A stretch of 6,683 nt of DNA from Gemmatimonas phototrophica (GCA_945876015.1 CAMCNM010000107.1:1-6683), one strand, 5' to 3'; shown: positions 1-6,346, numbered from the stretch's first letter. Notes: generated from the sequence alone by a model not told the origin. Translations and numbers: made by a program.

Positions 1-765
1 CGTGCTCTCCACTGTCTTGCGGGAGAGGCAATAGACGATGCCACTCTCCCCCTCCCGCTCGCGCACCAGCCCGAGGATCTCGCGGCGCGTGTCCCCTTCC
101 CCCTTCTTGCGGCAGCCGATCCTCAGGTTCTGGCGAAAGAACGAGCCCTTGAAGCCCGCGGGCTTACGCATCCCCAGCTGGCCAATGATGTCGGTCGCGA
201 CCGCCCTCGTCGCCGTGGCGGTCAGCGCGAGCACGGGGACGTCGAGCTGATCGCGCAGGCGCTCGAGCCGCCGGTACGAGGGCCTGAAATCATGCCCCCA
301 TTGGCTGATGCAGTGCGCCTCATCGACCACGAGCAAGCACAGCGGACAGTCCTTGAGGAAGTCCCGCAGCCGTCCCTCGAGCGCCTCGGGCGCCAGGTAG
401 ACGAGCTCGTACTCGCCGCGCTTGAGCGCGGCCAGGCGACGGCGGCGCTCCTCCGGATCCAGCGAAGAGTTGATCTCGGCCGCCTTGAACCCGAGCTCCT
501 TGAGCTGGTCCACCTGATCCTTCATCAAGCTGATCAGCGGAGACACCACGAGCACGGTTCCGTCGAGCAGACGGGCCGGGAGCTGGAAGGTGAGTGACTT
601 CCCGGCACCGGTGGGCATGACCGCGATGCAGTCGCGCCCCTCCATCACGGCATCGATGACCTCACGCTGGCCGGGCCGAAAGGTGTCGTAGCCGAACGTG
701 TCCCGGAGAGCCCGCGCGATGCGGTCGGGTGGAGGCGCCGAGGGAAGATCGAGGGAGTGCTGCAT
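1..765 (-). CDS. recQ: ATP-dependent DNA helicase RecQ, N-terminal 255 codons (3' end beyond window)
   Basis: This is a superfamily 2 3'-5' DNA helicase that acts in recombination and replication-fork repair. The reading frame is open from the ATG at 765-763 to the left edge, so 255 residues are visible. Motifs appear in RecQ order: motif 0 (FRPGQREVIDAV, about 29-40), Walker A PTGAGKS (51-57), motif Ia (VVSPLISLMKDQV, 73-85), Walker B DEAH (148-151), the RecQ aromatic-rich loop HCISQWGHDFRP (151-162), motif III TATAT (182-186) and the start of motif IV in helicase lobe 2 (GIVYCLSRK, 242-250). The zinc-binding, winged-helix and HRDC parts would lie outside. Walker A has GAGKS where GGGKS is more usual, a conservative change. 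The start is the only good ATG; a weak GGGGCGG lies just upstream. It follows murI on the same strand with a 56-nt gap, so the two may be co-transcribed. The family assignment is secure. Confidence 0.95.
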   Translation of the reverse strand, partial: MQHSLDLPSAPPPDRIARALRDTFGYDTFRPGQREVIDAVMEGRDCIAVMPTGAGKSLTFQLPARLLDGTVLVVSPLISLMKDQVDQLKELGFKAAEINSSLDPEERRRRLAALKRGEYELVYLAPEALEGRLRDFLKDCPLCLLVVDEAHCISQWGHDFRPSYRRLERLRDQLDVPVLALTATATRAVATDIIGQLGMRKPAGFKGSFFRQNLRIGCRKKGEGDTRREILGLVREREGESGIVYCLSRKTVEST

Positions 766-821
766 TGCCGCCCCAACGCTAACCGGACCGAGAGGGCCGG
801 GGAATGTCTCGGTCGGACGCG

Positions 822-1658
822 CTAACCGACGGACTCGCGACAGCCCTCGATCTCGACCTTCTCGACGTCCTCGATCATCTCGCCGACCAGCAGCCGTCCG
901 ACCTTGCGGAACCGCAGCGGAAGGTCGCTGACGGTGAAGCGTCGGGTCGGCACGTTGCCTTCGGGAGCCAACAGATCGTTTTCCAGGAGCGTGCGTGCGA
1001 CCTCGAGGGCGGTTTCCTCGCCGGAATCGATCAGGCGGACCGAGGGGCCCATCACCTCGCCGATCAGGGCGCGCATCGCCGGATAGTGCGTGCATCCTAG
1101 CACCAGCGTGTCGATCTGGACCTCGTGCAGCGGCGCGAGATAGTCGCGCGCGATCAGCCGCGCCGCCTCGTGATAGGCCAGCCCCTCTTCCACCAAGGGC
1201 ACGAACAACGGGCACGCCTGCGCGTAGACCTCGACCGCGGGCCGGAGCGCGCGCACCGCCCGGTCGTAGGCGCCCGATCCGACCGTCCCCGACGTGCCGA
1301 TCACACCGATGCGCCCCGACTCGCTCGCGTGGTGCGCCGCGCGAGCGCCCGCCTCGATCACGCCGATCACGGGCACCGGCGTCTCGCGGACCAGCACCTC
1401 GAGCGCGTGCGCGGTCGCCGTGTTGCACGCGACCACGATCGTCTTGACCTGCCGGGAGAGGAGGAAGTGAACCGCCTCGCGGGAGAAGCGTCGGATCGTC
1501 TCCGGCGACTTGGTGCCGTAGGGGACGCGCGCGGTGTCACCGAAGTAGAGGACGGACTCGTGCGGCAGCCGGCTGACGATCTCCTTCACGACCGTGAGTC
1601 CGCCGAGCCCCGAGTCGAAAACCCCGATCGGGCGGCAGCGCGGGTCCCGCTCTTCCAT
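822..1658 (-). CDS. murI: Glutamate racemase
   Basis: This cytoplasmic, cofactor-independent racemase interconverts L- and D-glutamate and supplies D-Glu for the peptidoglycan stem peptide. The product has 278 residues, a normal length for MurI. Signature blocks are FDSGLGGLTV (14-23, with the conserved Asp15 and Ser16), YFGDTARVPYG (38-48), the first catalytic cysteine in ACNTATA (Cys78) and the second in GCTHYP (Cys189, with His191). IGVIGTSGTV (117-126) and the C-terminal block SDLPLRFRKVG are also family-typical. Both catalytic cysteines are present, so the enzyme should be active. The ATG at 1658 has a GAGG four bases upstream, which supports the start. It is the first gene of a probable murI-recQ unit; its promoter should lie in the gene-free region to its right on the plus-strand map. 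Confidence 0.97.
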   Translation of the reverse strand: MEERDPRCRPIGVFDSGLGGLTVVKEIVSRLPHESVLYFGDTARVPYGTKSPETIRRFSREAVHFLLSRQVKTIVVACNTATAHALEVLVRETPVPVIGVIEAGARAAHHASESGRIGVIGTSGTVGSGAYDRAVRALRPAVEVYAQACPLFVPLVEEGLAYHEAARLIARDYLAPLHEVQIDTLVLGCTHYPAMRALIGEVMGPSVRLIDSGEETALEVARTLLENDLLAPEGNVPTRRFTVSDLPLRFRKVGRLLVGEMIEDVEKVEIEGCRESVG

Positions 1659-1759
1659 TCGACCTCGCGAGATGGGGTAGCGCGTGACGCGCGCGGGCGA
1701 CCCGTGCTACCGACGGTTCCGGGGCGGGTTCCGGAAGGTCTACTGCCTGGTGGGTGGCT

Positions 1760-1773
1760 CCGCGGGCCCGCGG
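1760..1773. repeat. Perfect 14-bp palindrome CCGCGGGCCCGCGG
   Basis: The 14 bases are identical to their own reverse complement. It sits about 100 bp upstream of murI in the divergent intergenic region. It could be a protein-binding palindrome or a cruciform/hairpin element. In DNA this rich in G and C a chance palindrome is also plausible, and there is no T-tract that would make it an intrinsic terminator. Confidence 0.4.
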
Positions 1774-2006
1774 CGGCGCAAGGCTGGGGGCTCCGCATCG
1801 ACTTCCGGCCCCAATGCACGATCCTTTCGAAAGAAGAACGCGGGCGCCCCAGCTACCACGGATCTATCACGCCGCACGTTTCGCCGCACTCGGATCGATG
1901 GCGTGAAAAAGGAGCGTGTGGCGCCTTATGGACGCGGTCGAGCTCCGCGATGGGACACACATCTCGTGCGGTGGCCCGAACCCGGCCAACGGCCCGGCAT
2001 CGACGT

Positions 2007-2035
2007 CATAAGTCCATATATGGCAATGTAATAGA
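2007..2035 (+). promoter_or_regulatory. AT-rich promoter-like patch with palindrome CCATATATGG
   Basis: A short AT-rich island contains the perfect 10-bp palindrome CCATATATGG (2014-2023), followed by TAATAG. TATATG (2017-2022) matches four of six positions of a -10 box, but no good -35 is spaced correctly. It lies about 85-110 bp upstream of the microprotein gene and is the most likely melting or operator site in this region. The direction is uncertain. Confidence 0.3.
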
Positions 2036-2104
2036 GCATCGTATGGTGGGCCCATGTGGCACGGATCTCGCTCTTGGGAAGGGCGTCGAGAAGGACGACT
2101 CAAC

Positions 2105-2110
2105 GGAGGG
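2105..2110 (+). promoter_or_regulatory. Ribosome binding site GGAGGG of the microprotein gene
   Basis: GGAGGG ends 7 nt before the ATG at 2118, near-ideal spacing. This site decides the start: an earlier in-frame ATG at 2043 has no comparable SD. It is also the main evidence that this very short frame is translated. Confidence 0.6.
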
Positions 2111-2117
2111 TGGCAGG

Positions 2118-2243
2118 ATGATTACCGAGGATACACGGAAGGCCACAGCGAGGACCCGAGCGGCGCAGAATCGCTCCCAGGCTGAGCAGTTCATCGTGCT
2201 ACTGGCCGGAGCCGGTGCGCTGCTGGTGATCTGGATGGCTTGA
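2118..2243 (+). CDS. Small single-pass membrane protein (41 aa), unknown function
   Basis: I do not recognise this protein. It has 41 residues: a polar, basic N-terminal part (about 1-24, with Arg/Lys at 7, 8, 12, 14 and 19) and a hydrophobic segment (about 25-41, beginning FIVLLAGAGALLVIW) that runs to the C-terminus. This is the layout of a tail-anchored microprotein with the N-terminus inside the cell. Support comes from the SD GGAGGG at ideal spacing and the coherent membrane-helix pattern. It precedes the Nramp gene by 198 nt on the same strand, but a candidate promoter and operator lie between them, so it may be a separate unit. A 66-residue form starting at 2043 is possible but lacks an SD. 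I infer no function beyond membrane association; a role linked to the transporter is only suggested by position. Confidence 0.55.
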   Translation: MITEDTRKATARTRAAQNRSQAEQFIVLLAGAGALLVIWMA

Positions 2244-2368
2244 ACGCGGGCCCGAAGGGTTCGCCAGCCGGATCGCCCCCGCCTGGAGGTACCGTGGTCG
2301 TCGCCGATGCCCAGAGAGAGGTGCGGTCCACCTTCCTCGGTGGGTTCATGGGCCAGTTGGTGTCCGGC

Positions 2369-2374
2369 TTGACA
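2369..2374 (+). promoter_or_regulatory. Candidate -35 box TTGACA upstream of mntH
   Basis: TTGACA matches the sigma-70 -35 consensus exactly and lies 67 nt before the mntH start. No good -10 hexamer sits at 16-19 nt; CTAAAT (2406-2411) is -10-like but about 31 nt away. The box may therefore be fortuitous, or the promoter may depend on an activator or on a different sigma preference. Confidence 0.3.
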
Positions 2375-2395
2375 GCCTCCCTCCCGAGACCGCAC

Positions 2396-2409
2396 TTAGG
2401 CGGGCCTAA
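2396..2409. promoter_or_regulatory. Palindrome TTAGGC-GG-GCCTAA, candidate DtxR/MntR-type metal-regulator operator
   Basis: The two 6-bp arms are perfect inverted repeats separated by GG. The TTAGG...CCTAA pattern resembles known DtxR/IdeR-family boxes (consensus built on TTAGG and CCTAA half-sites, from memory). The site begins 46 nt upstream of the Nramp start codon, between a TTGACA box and the SD, where a bound repressor would block transcription. TTAGG/CCTAA half-sites are not seen as a pair elsewhere in the window. The inference is metal-responsive repression of the mntH-usp unit; no regulator gene is present here. Confidence 0.55.
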
Positions 2410-2441
2410 ATAGCCTGAATCGTTCCCGAGGACAGGAGAGC

Positions 2442-3830
2442 GTGACCTCAGAACCCGTGCGGGGAGCCGTCGAAGCCCCGAAGCCGATCGACGGCAACTT
2501 CCATCCGACCGAAGGATGGAACCGCGCGCGGCTCACCCCGTCGCTCGCCGAGGTCTATCACTCGGTTCCGGTCTCCCACCGGTCGAAGTGGCGGAAGATG
2601 CTCGCCTTCGCGGGACCGGGCTACTTGGTCGCGGTCGGCTACATGGACCCGGGCAACTGGGCGACCGACCTCGCGGGCGGCTCGGCGTTCGGCTACGCGC
2701 TGCTCTCGGTCATCCTGATGTCGAATCTGATGGCGGTCCTGCTCCAGGGACTCGCCTCCAAGCTCGGCATCGTCACCGGCCGTGATCTCGCGCAGGCGTG
2801 CCGCGATCACTACTCGCCACTCACCTCGTTCGTGCTCTGGATTCTGTGCGAGCTGGCGATCGCGGCCTGCGACCTGGCCGAGGTGATCGGCTCGGCGATC
2901 GCCCTCAACCTGCTCTTCGGGATACCGATGGTCTGGGGCATCGTGATCACCGCGGCCGACGTGATGATCGTGCTCATGCTCCAGAACAAGGGCTTCCGCT
3001 GGCTCGAGGCGGTCGTCATCAGCCTCGTGCTGTTGATCGGCGTCTGCTTCGCGTTCGAGATCATCGCCTCCCATCCGGCCATAGGCGCCGTGATGGCGGG
3101 CTTCGTGCCCACGACGGAGATCCTGCTGAACCGCGACATGCTCTACATCGGCATCGGCATCCTCGGGGCGACCGTGATGCCGCACAACCTCTACCTGCAC
3201 TCCTCGATCGTGCAGACAAGACAGTACGACGCGAGCAGCGCCGGAAAGCGCGAAGCGGTTCGCTACGCGTTCATCGACTCTACGATCGCGCTGTCGTTCG
3301 CGCTGTTCATCAACGCCGCGATCCTGATCGTGGCGGCCGCGACGTTCCACACATCCGGAAACACGGAGGTGGCCGAGATCCAGGACGCGTACCAGCTACT
3401 CACCCCCCTGCTCGGCGTCGCGGGAGCCTCCACCATGTTCGCGGTCGCGCTGCTCGCCTCCGGCCAGAACTCGACGCTCACGGGCACGCTCGCCGGACAG
3501 ATCGTGATGGAAGGGTTCCTCAATATCCGCCTCCGCCCCTGGGTCCGGCGCTTGATCACGCGCTCGATCGCGATCGTTCCCGCGGTGATCGTGGCGGCCA
3601 TTTACGGGGAGAGCGGCACCGCACAGCTTCTGGTGTTCAGCCAGGTGATCCTGTCCCTCCAGCTCTCGTTCGCGGTCTTTCCGCTGGTGGGATTCACCTC
3701 CGACAAGAAGAAGATGGGCGAATTCGTGAATCCGCTCTGGCTCAGCTCGCTCGCCTATCTGGTCGCGTTCGTGATCGCGTCGCTCAACGTCTGGCTGCTC
3801 GTGCAGACGGCGCGGGCGTGGCTCTCCTGA
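2442..3830 (+). CDS. mntH: Nramp-family divalent metal (Mn2+/Fe2+) transporter, MntH-like
   Basis: This inner-membrane, proton-coupled importer takes up Mn2+, Fe2+ and related divalent metals. The product has 462 residues: a polar N-terminal tail of about 50 residues, then about 11 hydrophobic helices. Metal-site residues are present: DPGN in TM1 (Asp69, Asn72) and AxxMPH in TM6 (Ala243, Met246, His248). The Nramp transport signature reads [15 protein letters not shown] (339-353), followed by VMEGFL. TM10 carries [16 protein letters not shown]. The GTG start at 2442 has AGGAGAG immediately upstream (close spacing) and GAGG further back; it gives a longer N-terminus than E. coli MntH, which I believe is common in a subgroup of these transporters. 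The gene ends in TGATG, overlapping the USP gene by one base. The palindrome upstream suggests metal-dependent repression. The family is certain; Mn versus Fe preference cannot be told from sequence alone. Confidence 0.95.
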   Translation: MTSEPVRGAVEAPKPIDGNFHPTEGWNRARLTPSLAEVYHSVPVSHRSKWRKMLAFAGPGYLVAVGYMDPGNWATDLAGGSAFGYALLSVILMSNLMAVLLQGLASKLGIVTGRDLAQACRDHYSPLTSFVLWILCELAIAACDLAEVIGSAIALNLLFGIPMVWGIVITAADVMIVLMLQNKGFRWLEAVVISLVLLIGVCFAFEIIASHPAIGAVMAGFVPTTEILLNRDMLYIGIGILGATVMPHNLYLHSSIVQTRQYDASSAGKREAVRYAFIDSTIALSFALFINAAILIVAAATFHTSGNTEVAEIQDAYQLLTPLLGVAGASTMFAVALLASGQNSTLTGTLAGQIVMEGFLNIRLRPWVRRLITRSIAIVPAVIVAAIYGESGTAQLLVFSQVILSLQLSFAVFPLVGFTSDKKKMGEFVNPLWLSSLAYLVAFVIASLNVWLLVQTARAWLS

Positions 3831-4273
3831 TGTACTCGCGCATTCTGGTGCCCCTGGAGAACACGCCCTACGACGCGGCGATCCTCGCGCACGTGAGGAC
3901 GCTGGCCAATCATTGCGGCGCCAGCCTCCTGCTGATCCACGTGGCCGACGGGTGGGCGGCGCGCAACATCGACGCGCTGCAGCTGCGGGAGTCGGAGGAG
4001 ATCCGGCGCGACCGGGAGTATCTCGACCGGCTGTCCGCGGAACTCAATGCGTCGGGCATCCCGACGGAGGCGCTGCTCGCCTCCGGCGAGCCCGCCGCCG
4101 AGATCACCAGCGCCGCCGAGCGTGAGGGCTGCGACCTGATCGCGATGGCGACGCACGGGCATCGGATCGTCGCCGACGTCATCCTGGGCAGCGTCGCATC
4201 GGCCGTGCGCCATCGATCGATGGTTCCCGTGCTGATGGTGCGAGGCTCCGCGGACGGGTCCTGGACCGGCTGA
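3830..4273 (+). CDS. Universal stress protein (UspA family), single domain
   Basis: This is a 147-residue cytoplasmic alpha/beta protein of the UspA fold. It opens with the typical first strand YSRILVPLENTPYDAAILAH (2-21), has the second strand ASLLLIHVAD (31-40), and ends with the nucleotide-binding region: IAMATHG (104-110), nine residues, then GS (120-121), followed by PVLMVR (133-138). The usual motif is G-x2-G-x9-G(S/T); here the first Gly is Ala107, a frequent variant, and the rest is intact, so ATP/AMP binding is likely. The ATG overlaps the mntH stop (TGATG), so translation is probably coupled by termination-reinitiation, and no separate SD is needed. Its tight coupling to an Nramp gene, and my recollection that USP domains are sometimes fused to transporters, suggest it senses nucleotide or stress state and modulates metal uptake. 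That role is inference. Confidence 0.92.
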   Translation: MYSRILVPLENTPYDAAILAHVRTLANHCGASLLLIHVADGWAARNIDALQLRESEEIRRDREYLDRLSAELNASGIPTEALLASGEPAAEITSAAEREGCDLIAMATHGHRIVADVILGSVASAVRHRSMVPVLMVRGSADGSWTG

Positions 4274-4286
4274 AACTGGACGGCGA

Positions 4287-4311
4287 CACCTCGGTGTCTC
4301 ACCATGAGGTG
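4287..4311 (+). other. Stable hairpin between usp and the barrel gene (attenuator or terminator-like)
   Basis: CACCTC (4287-4292) pairs with GAGGTG (4306-4311), and the inner GGTG (4293-4296) pairs with CACC (4300-4303). This gives a 10-bp stem with a 2-nt bulge (AT) and a 3-nt loop. It begins 14 nt after the USP stop. No T-tract follows, so a classical intrinsic terminator is not supported; it could stabilise the upstream mRNA end or partly attenuate read-through into the barrel gene. Confidence 0.4.
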
Positions 4312-4362
4312 GGGTTCGACGATAGGGCGCACAGGGTCAACGCACAGCGGAGGTCGGGCGAG

Positions 4363-4890
4363 ATGAGACGTACAATTGCCGCGGTACTCGGAGTCGCCGC
4401 GATCGCGATTGCCCTGGGGGTGTCGCCGAGCTCGGGTGCGGCGCAGATCCCGGGCATGCCCGGTCCCCCGCGGCTCTGGAGCCCATCGATCGGCGTGCGC
4501 GGCGGCTGGTTTCTCAAGGACCAATCCCCTTCGATCGGCGCGGTGCTGATCGTACCGTTTCCGATTCCCTTCCTGGGTCCGACTCTGGTGGGAGGGGTGG
4601 ACGCGATCTTCCAGGACGGGCTGAGGGAGTACCAGGGCACGGCCGACATCCGGCTCAACGTCGTCCCGGGACTCTACGTCGGAGGAGGCCCCGCGGTCAT
4701 GGACACGTACTTCGGAACGTCCACCATACGCGAGAGGAAGACTGGATTCTCCCTGGTGGCCGGACTACGGGGGGGAGGCGGCCGCATCTCCAGCACGGTG
4801 GAGGTCCGGAAGATGCGCGTGGATTCGCGCAGGCCGACCTCGGTTTCCCTCATCCTGAGCTACCGGCTGCTGGGGCTGCTCGGCCTCTAG
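4363..4890 (+). CDS. Secreted protein, predicted small outer-membrane beta-barrel
   Basis: I do not recognise a named family. The 175-residue product has a Sec signal peptide: MRR, a hydrophobic core (about 5-20), and a likely cleavage near Ala27/Gln28 (SGAA|Q). The mature part reads as about eight alternating polar/apolar strands (roughly 40-51, 56-66, 73-84, 91-101, 104-113, 127-138, 142-153 and 159-170) separated by Gly/Pro-rich turns, which fits an eight-stranded outer-membrane barrel. The C-terminus, after SLILSYRLL, ends in Leu rather than the common terminal aromatic, so membrane insertion by BAM is not certain. The start at 4363 is chosen because GGAGG (4349-4353) lies 9 nt upstream and the signal peptide begins there; an upstream in-frame GTG at 4294 would bury the signal. 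It lies 89 nt after usp on the same strand and overlaps the VOC gene tail-to-tail. Confidence 0.75.
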   Translation: MRRTIAAVLGVAAIAIALGVSPSSGAAQIPGMPGPPRLWSPSIGVRGGWFLKDQSPSIGAVLIVPFPIPFLGPTLVGGVDAIFQDGLREYQGTADIRLNVVPGLYVGGGPAVMDTYFGTSTIRERKTGFSLVAGLRGGGGRISSTVEVRKMRVDSRRPTSVSLILSYRLLGLLGL

Positions 4891-5696
4891 TGTCTCACCC
4901 GCACGAGCACGCCGTCCGGATCGTCGAGCGCCTGATGCTCGGGCGCCGAAGGTGCGCGCACGTCCCACCCGATCAGGCCACGCGCTCCCGCCGGTGGAGG
5001 CGTGCGCACCCCGCCTCCCCAGACGTTGAGGCCGAGATGGTGGTGGTATCCCCCCCATGACAGAAAGAGGGCGCCCGGATAGCTCGACACGGTGACGTCC
5101 ATCCCGAGCCGCGTGCGATAGAACGCCGCGGTCCGCTGCAGGTCACCTACTCGCAAATGGATGTGCCCCAGCACGGTGCCGGGTCCGACAGCGGGCGCCG
5201 ATGGGTCGGGCTGTCCCGCCGCGGCGAGCACCCCCGCAAGGTCGAGCGGGTCGGTGGCCATCGCGATCTCGTCTCCGCTCCAACCCCACTCGGAGCGCGG
5301 ACGGTCGCGGTAGAGCTCAAGCCCGTTGCCCTCCGGATCCTGGAAGTAGAGAGCTTCGCTCACCAGATGATCCGAAGCACCCACGAAGAAGCGACGACCG
5401 CCGGCCGCGTCCAACTTGAGGTAGGCGCTTCCCAGCGCAGCACGGTCCGGGAGCAGGAGCGCGAGATGGAAGAGCCCGGTCGAGCCGTGTGGAGCGCTCG
5501 GTGCCTCGGCGTCGGGCCGAAGCACGAGCAACGACCTCGCTTCGCCCGCGGGTCCCAAGCTGATGGAGCCGTCCGGAAGGGTGCCCGCGGCGAGACCGAG
5601 GAGGCCTTCCCAGAACGCCAGGGCGCGCGCCACGTCCGCGACGCGGAGCACCACGGGTCCCAGGACCGCCGCGCCTTGCCCCGTATCGTCTTCCAT
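4887..5696 (-). CDS. Two-domain VOC-superfamily protein, CatE-like (glyoxalase/extradiol dioxygenase fold)
   Basis: The 269-residue protein contains two glyoxalase/bleomycin-resistance-type halves and resembles Bacillus catechol-2,3-dioxygenase CatE. N-terminal half: VVLRVADVARALAFWEGLLG (15-34), GLFHLALLLPDRAALG (74-89, His77), the marker GASDHLVSEALYFQDPEGNG (106-125), then LELYRDRP (126-133, Glu127). C-terminal half: GHIHLRVGDLQRTAAFY (177-193) and GGYHHHLGLNVW (215-226), as in CatE. These supply the His/Glu residues expected to bind a divalent metal. The end is short: after GWDVRAP (243-249) the helix that usually precedes the last strand is missing, and DPDGVLVRV has Arg266 where many VOC proteins have a Glu ligand; CatE, as I remember it, also lacks that Glu. 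The substrate is unknown. It follows the TPR gene by 23 nt on the same strand, so the two are probably one operon. No clear SD is visible. Confidence 0.85.
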   Translation of the reverse strand: MEDDTGQGAAVLGPVVLRVADVARALAFWEGLLGLAAGTLPDGSISLGPAGEARSLLVLRPDAEAPSAPHGSTGLFHLALLLPDRAALGSAYLKLDAAGGRRFFVGASDHLVSEALYFQDPEGNGLELYRDRPRSEWGWSGDEIAMATDPLDLAGVLAAAGQPDPSAPAVGPGTVLGHIHLRVGDLQRTAAFYRTRLGMDVTVSSYPGALFLSWGGYHHHLGLNVWGGGVRTPPPAGARGLIGWDVRAPSAPEHQALDDPDGVLVRVRH

Positions 5697-5719
5697 CGGA
5701 GGGGTGACCGACCGGAGCG

Positions 5720-6346
5720 TCAGGACTGACGGCCGCCGGAAGACTTGGCGGCCTCGAAGCAGCGCTCGCTCACCTCGCCGTCCTGTGTCTCGGGCGCGGG
5801 TGGCGTGGGGAAGGTCTCCAGGATCTCGCCCGCGGCCGCGCGGTCGCCCAGGTCCTCGAGAGCCGTGGCTGCGGCCTCGCGGAAACCGAGGTCGGTAACC
5901 GTGGCAGCCATCTGTTTGACCTGCCCGATCGCGAGGTCCTCGCGTCGCGCGCGCCGGGCCGCCGAGACATACCCGCCCACGTGCGTGCGCGCGTCCGCGA
6001 GATACCCGAGGCCAAGGTCAAGCCAGGTGAGCGTGCAGTACGTGCGCACCGCGTTCGGGTGAACCCGGATCAGTTTCTGCGCCACGCCGCGGGCCAGCTC
6101 GGGGTGTCCGTCGTGCAGGTAGGCATCGATCGCGCGGCCGTAGTACTCGAGAGCGCGGGTCGTTTCCTTCTCCTGCATGCAGAGATCGCCCGCCCGATTG
6201 AGGGGCGTTCCCCGGAAGCCCAGCCGGGCCTCGTCGGCTTCCTTCTCCAGAACCTTGAGCCGCTCGGAAAGAGCGGCCACCGCGGGAGTCACGGGAGCTG
6301 GGGCAGGGTTGGACTGGAACCAGCGCTTCATCGCAAAAGGCGCCAT
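5720..6346 (-). CDS. TPR-like helical repeat protein, unknown function
   Basis: The protein has 208 residues from the first ATG. A short Pro/Ala-rich N-terminus is followed by a likely coiled-coil segment (about 23-41, LSERLKVLEKEADEARLG). Tetratricopeptide-like helix pairs follow, including NRAGDLCMQEKETTRALEYY (50-69) with a TPR-style ALEYYGRAIDAYL, then a pair ending KLIRVHPNAV (91-100), a further pair around YCTLTWLDLGLGYLADA (103-119), and helices to about 165. The last 40 residues are polar and probably disordered. Such proteins usually act as protein-interaction scaffolds; no partner can be named. There is no signal peptide, so it is probably cytoplasmic. The start is uncertain: ATGs at 6346 and 6331 (MKRWF) and a TTG at 6376 all lack a good SD. 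It is the first gene of a probable two-gene unit with the VOC gene. The IS481 end lies 87 bp upstream. Confidence 0.75.
   Translation of the reverse strand: MAPFAMKRWFQSNPAPAPVTPAVAALSERLKVLEKEADEARLGFRGTPLNRAGDLCMQEKETTRALEYYGRAIDAYLHDGHPELARGVAQKLIRVHPNAVRTYCTLTWLDLGLGYLADARTHVGGYVSAARRARREDLAIGQVKQMAATVTDLGFREAAATALEDLGDRAAAGEILETFPTPPAPETQDGEVSERCFEAAKSSGGRQS

Larger units (their letters stand above)
1659..2117. other. Gene-free divergent region between murI and the microprotein gene
   Basis: This 459-nt stretch has no convincing gene. Open frames across it are arginine-rich and low in complexity, as expected from GC-rich non-coding DNA. It must carry the murI promoter (leftward) and probably the promoter of the small membrane protein gene (rightward). 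It contains a GC-rich perfect palindrome at 1760-1773 and an AT-rich patch at 2007-2035, which stands out in an otherwise GC-rich background. I saw no tRNA T-loop, RNase P, tmRNA or SRP RNA signature. Confidence 0.6.

Noticed and set aside
783..800. Hairpin in the murI-recQ gap as a terminator
   Set aside because: The stem is short and mismatched with no T-tract on either strand, so it does not support termination between the genes.
1741..1850. Possible structured RNA gene around the GC-rich palindrome
   Set aside because: I compared it by eye with SRP RNA, RNase P RNA, tmRNA and tRNA core motifs and found no match.
1684..2031. 115-codon plus-strand frame in the murI upstream region
   Set aside because: It is very Arg-rich and low in complexity, with no SD and no domain; it looks like non-coding GC-rich sequence.
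1125..2042. Long plus-strand frame across murI that continues into the microprotein frame
   Set aside because: The part over murI is a shadow of a gene with clear catalytic motifs. Only the last 41 codons have their own SD and a sensible protein pattern.
2244..2441. Manganese (yybP-ykoY) riboswitch in the mntH leader
   Set aside because: Short competing stems (AGGTG/CACCT and CCACC/GGTGG near 2319-2343) exist, but I do not see the conserved yybP-ykoY loop sequences, and these stems lie upstream of the candidate promoter.
2448..3350. 300-codon minus-strand open frame opposite mntH
   Set aside because: Its product is rich in Arg, His, Asp and Glu without domain features, as expected for the antisense of GC-rich membrane-protein codons; mntH on the other strand has full Nramp motifs.
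2798..3829. Upstream in-frame extension of the USP frame through mntH
   Set aside because: The extension is an Arg/His/Pro-rich shadow of mntH. The USP fold begins exactly at the ATG at 3830.
4294..4362. Upstream GTG start for the barrel protein
   Set aside because: It lies inside the hairpin, lacks an SD and would put 23 residues in front of a well-formed signal peptide; the ATG at 4363 has GGAGG at 9 nt.
4304..4366. 20-codon leader peptide overlapping the barrel start by ATGA
   Set aside because: It has no SD and its ATG is within the hairpin stem, so the overlap is probably coincidental.
5711..5721. 11-base repeat ACCGGAGCGTC shared with 6413-6423 ahead of the VOC and TPR genes
   Set aside because: A few exact 11-mers are expected by chance in a GC-rich sequence of this length, and the first copy overlaps the TPR stop codon.
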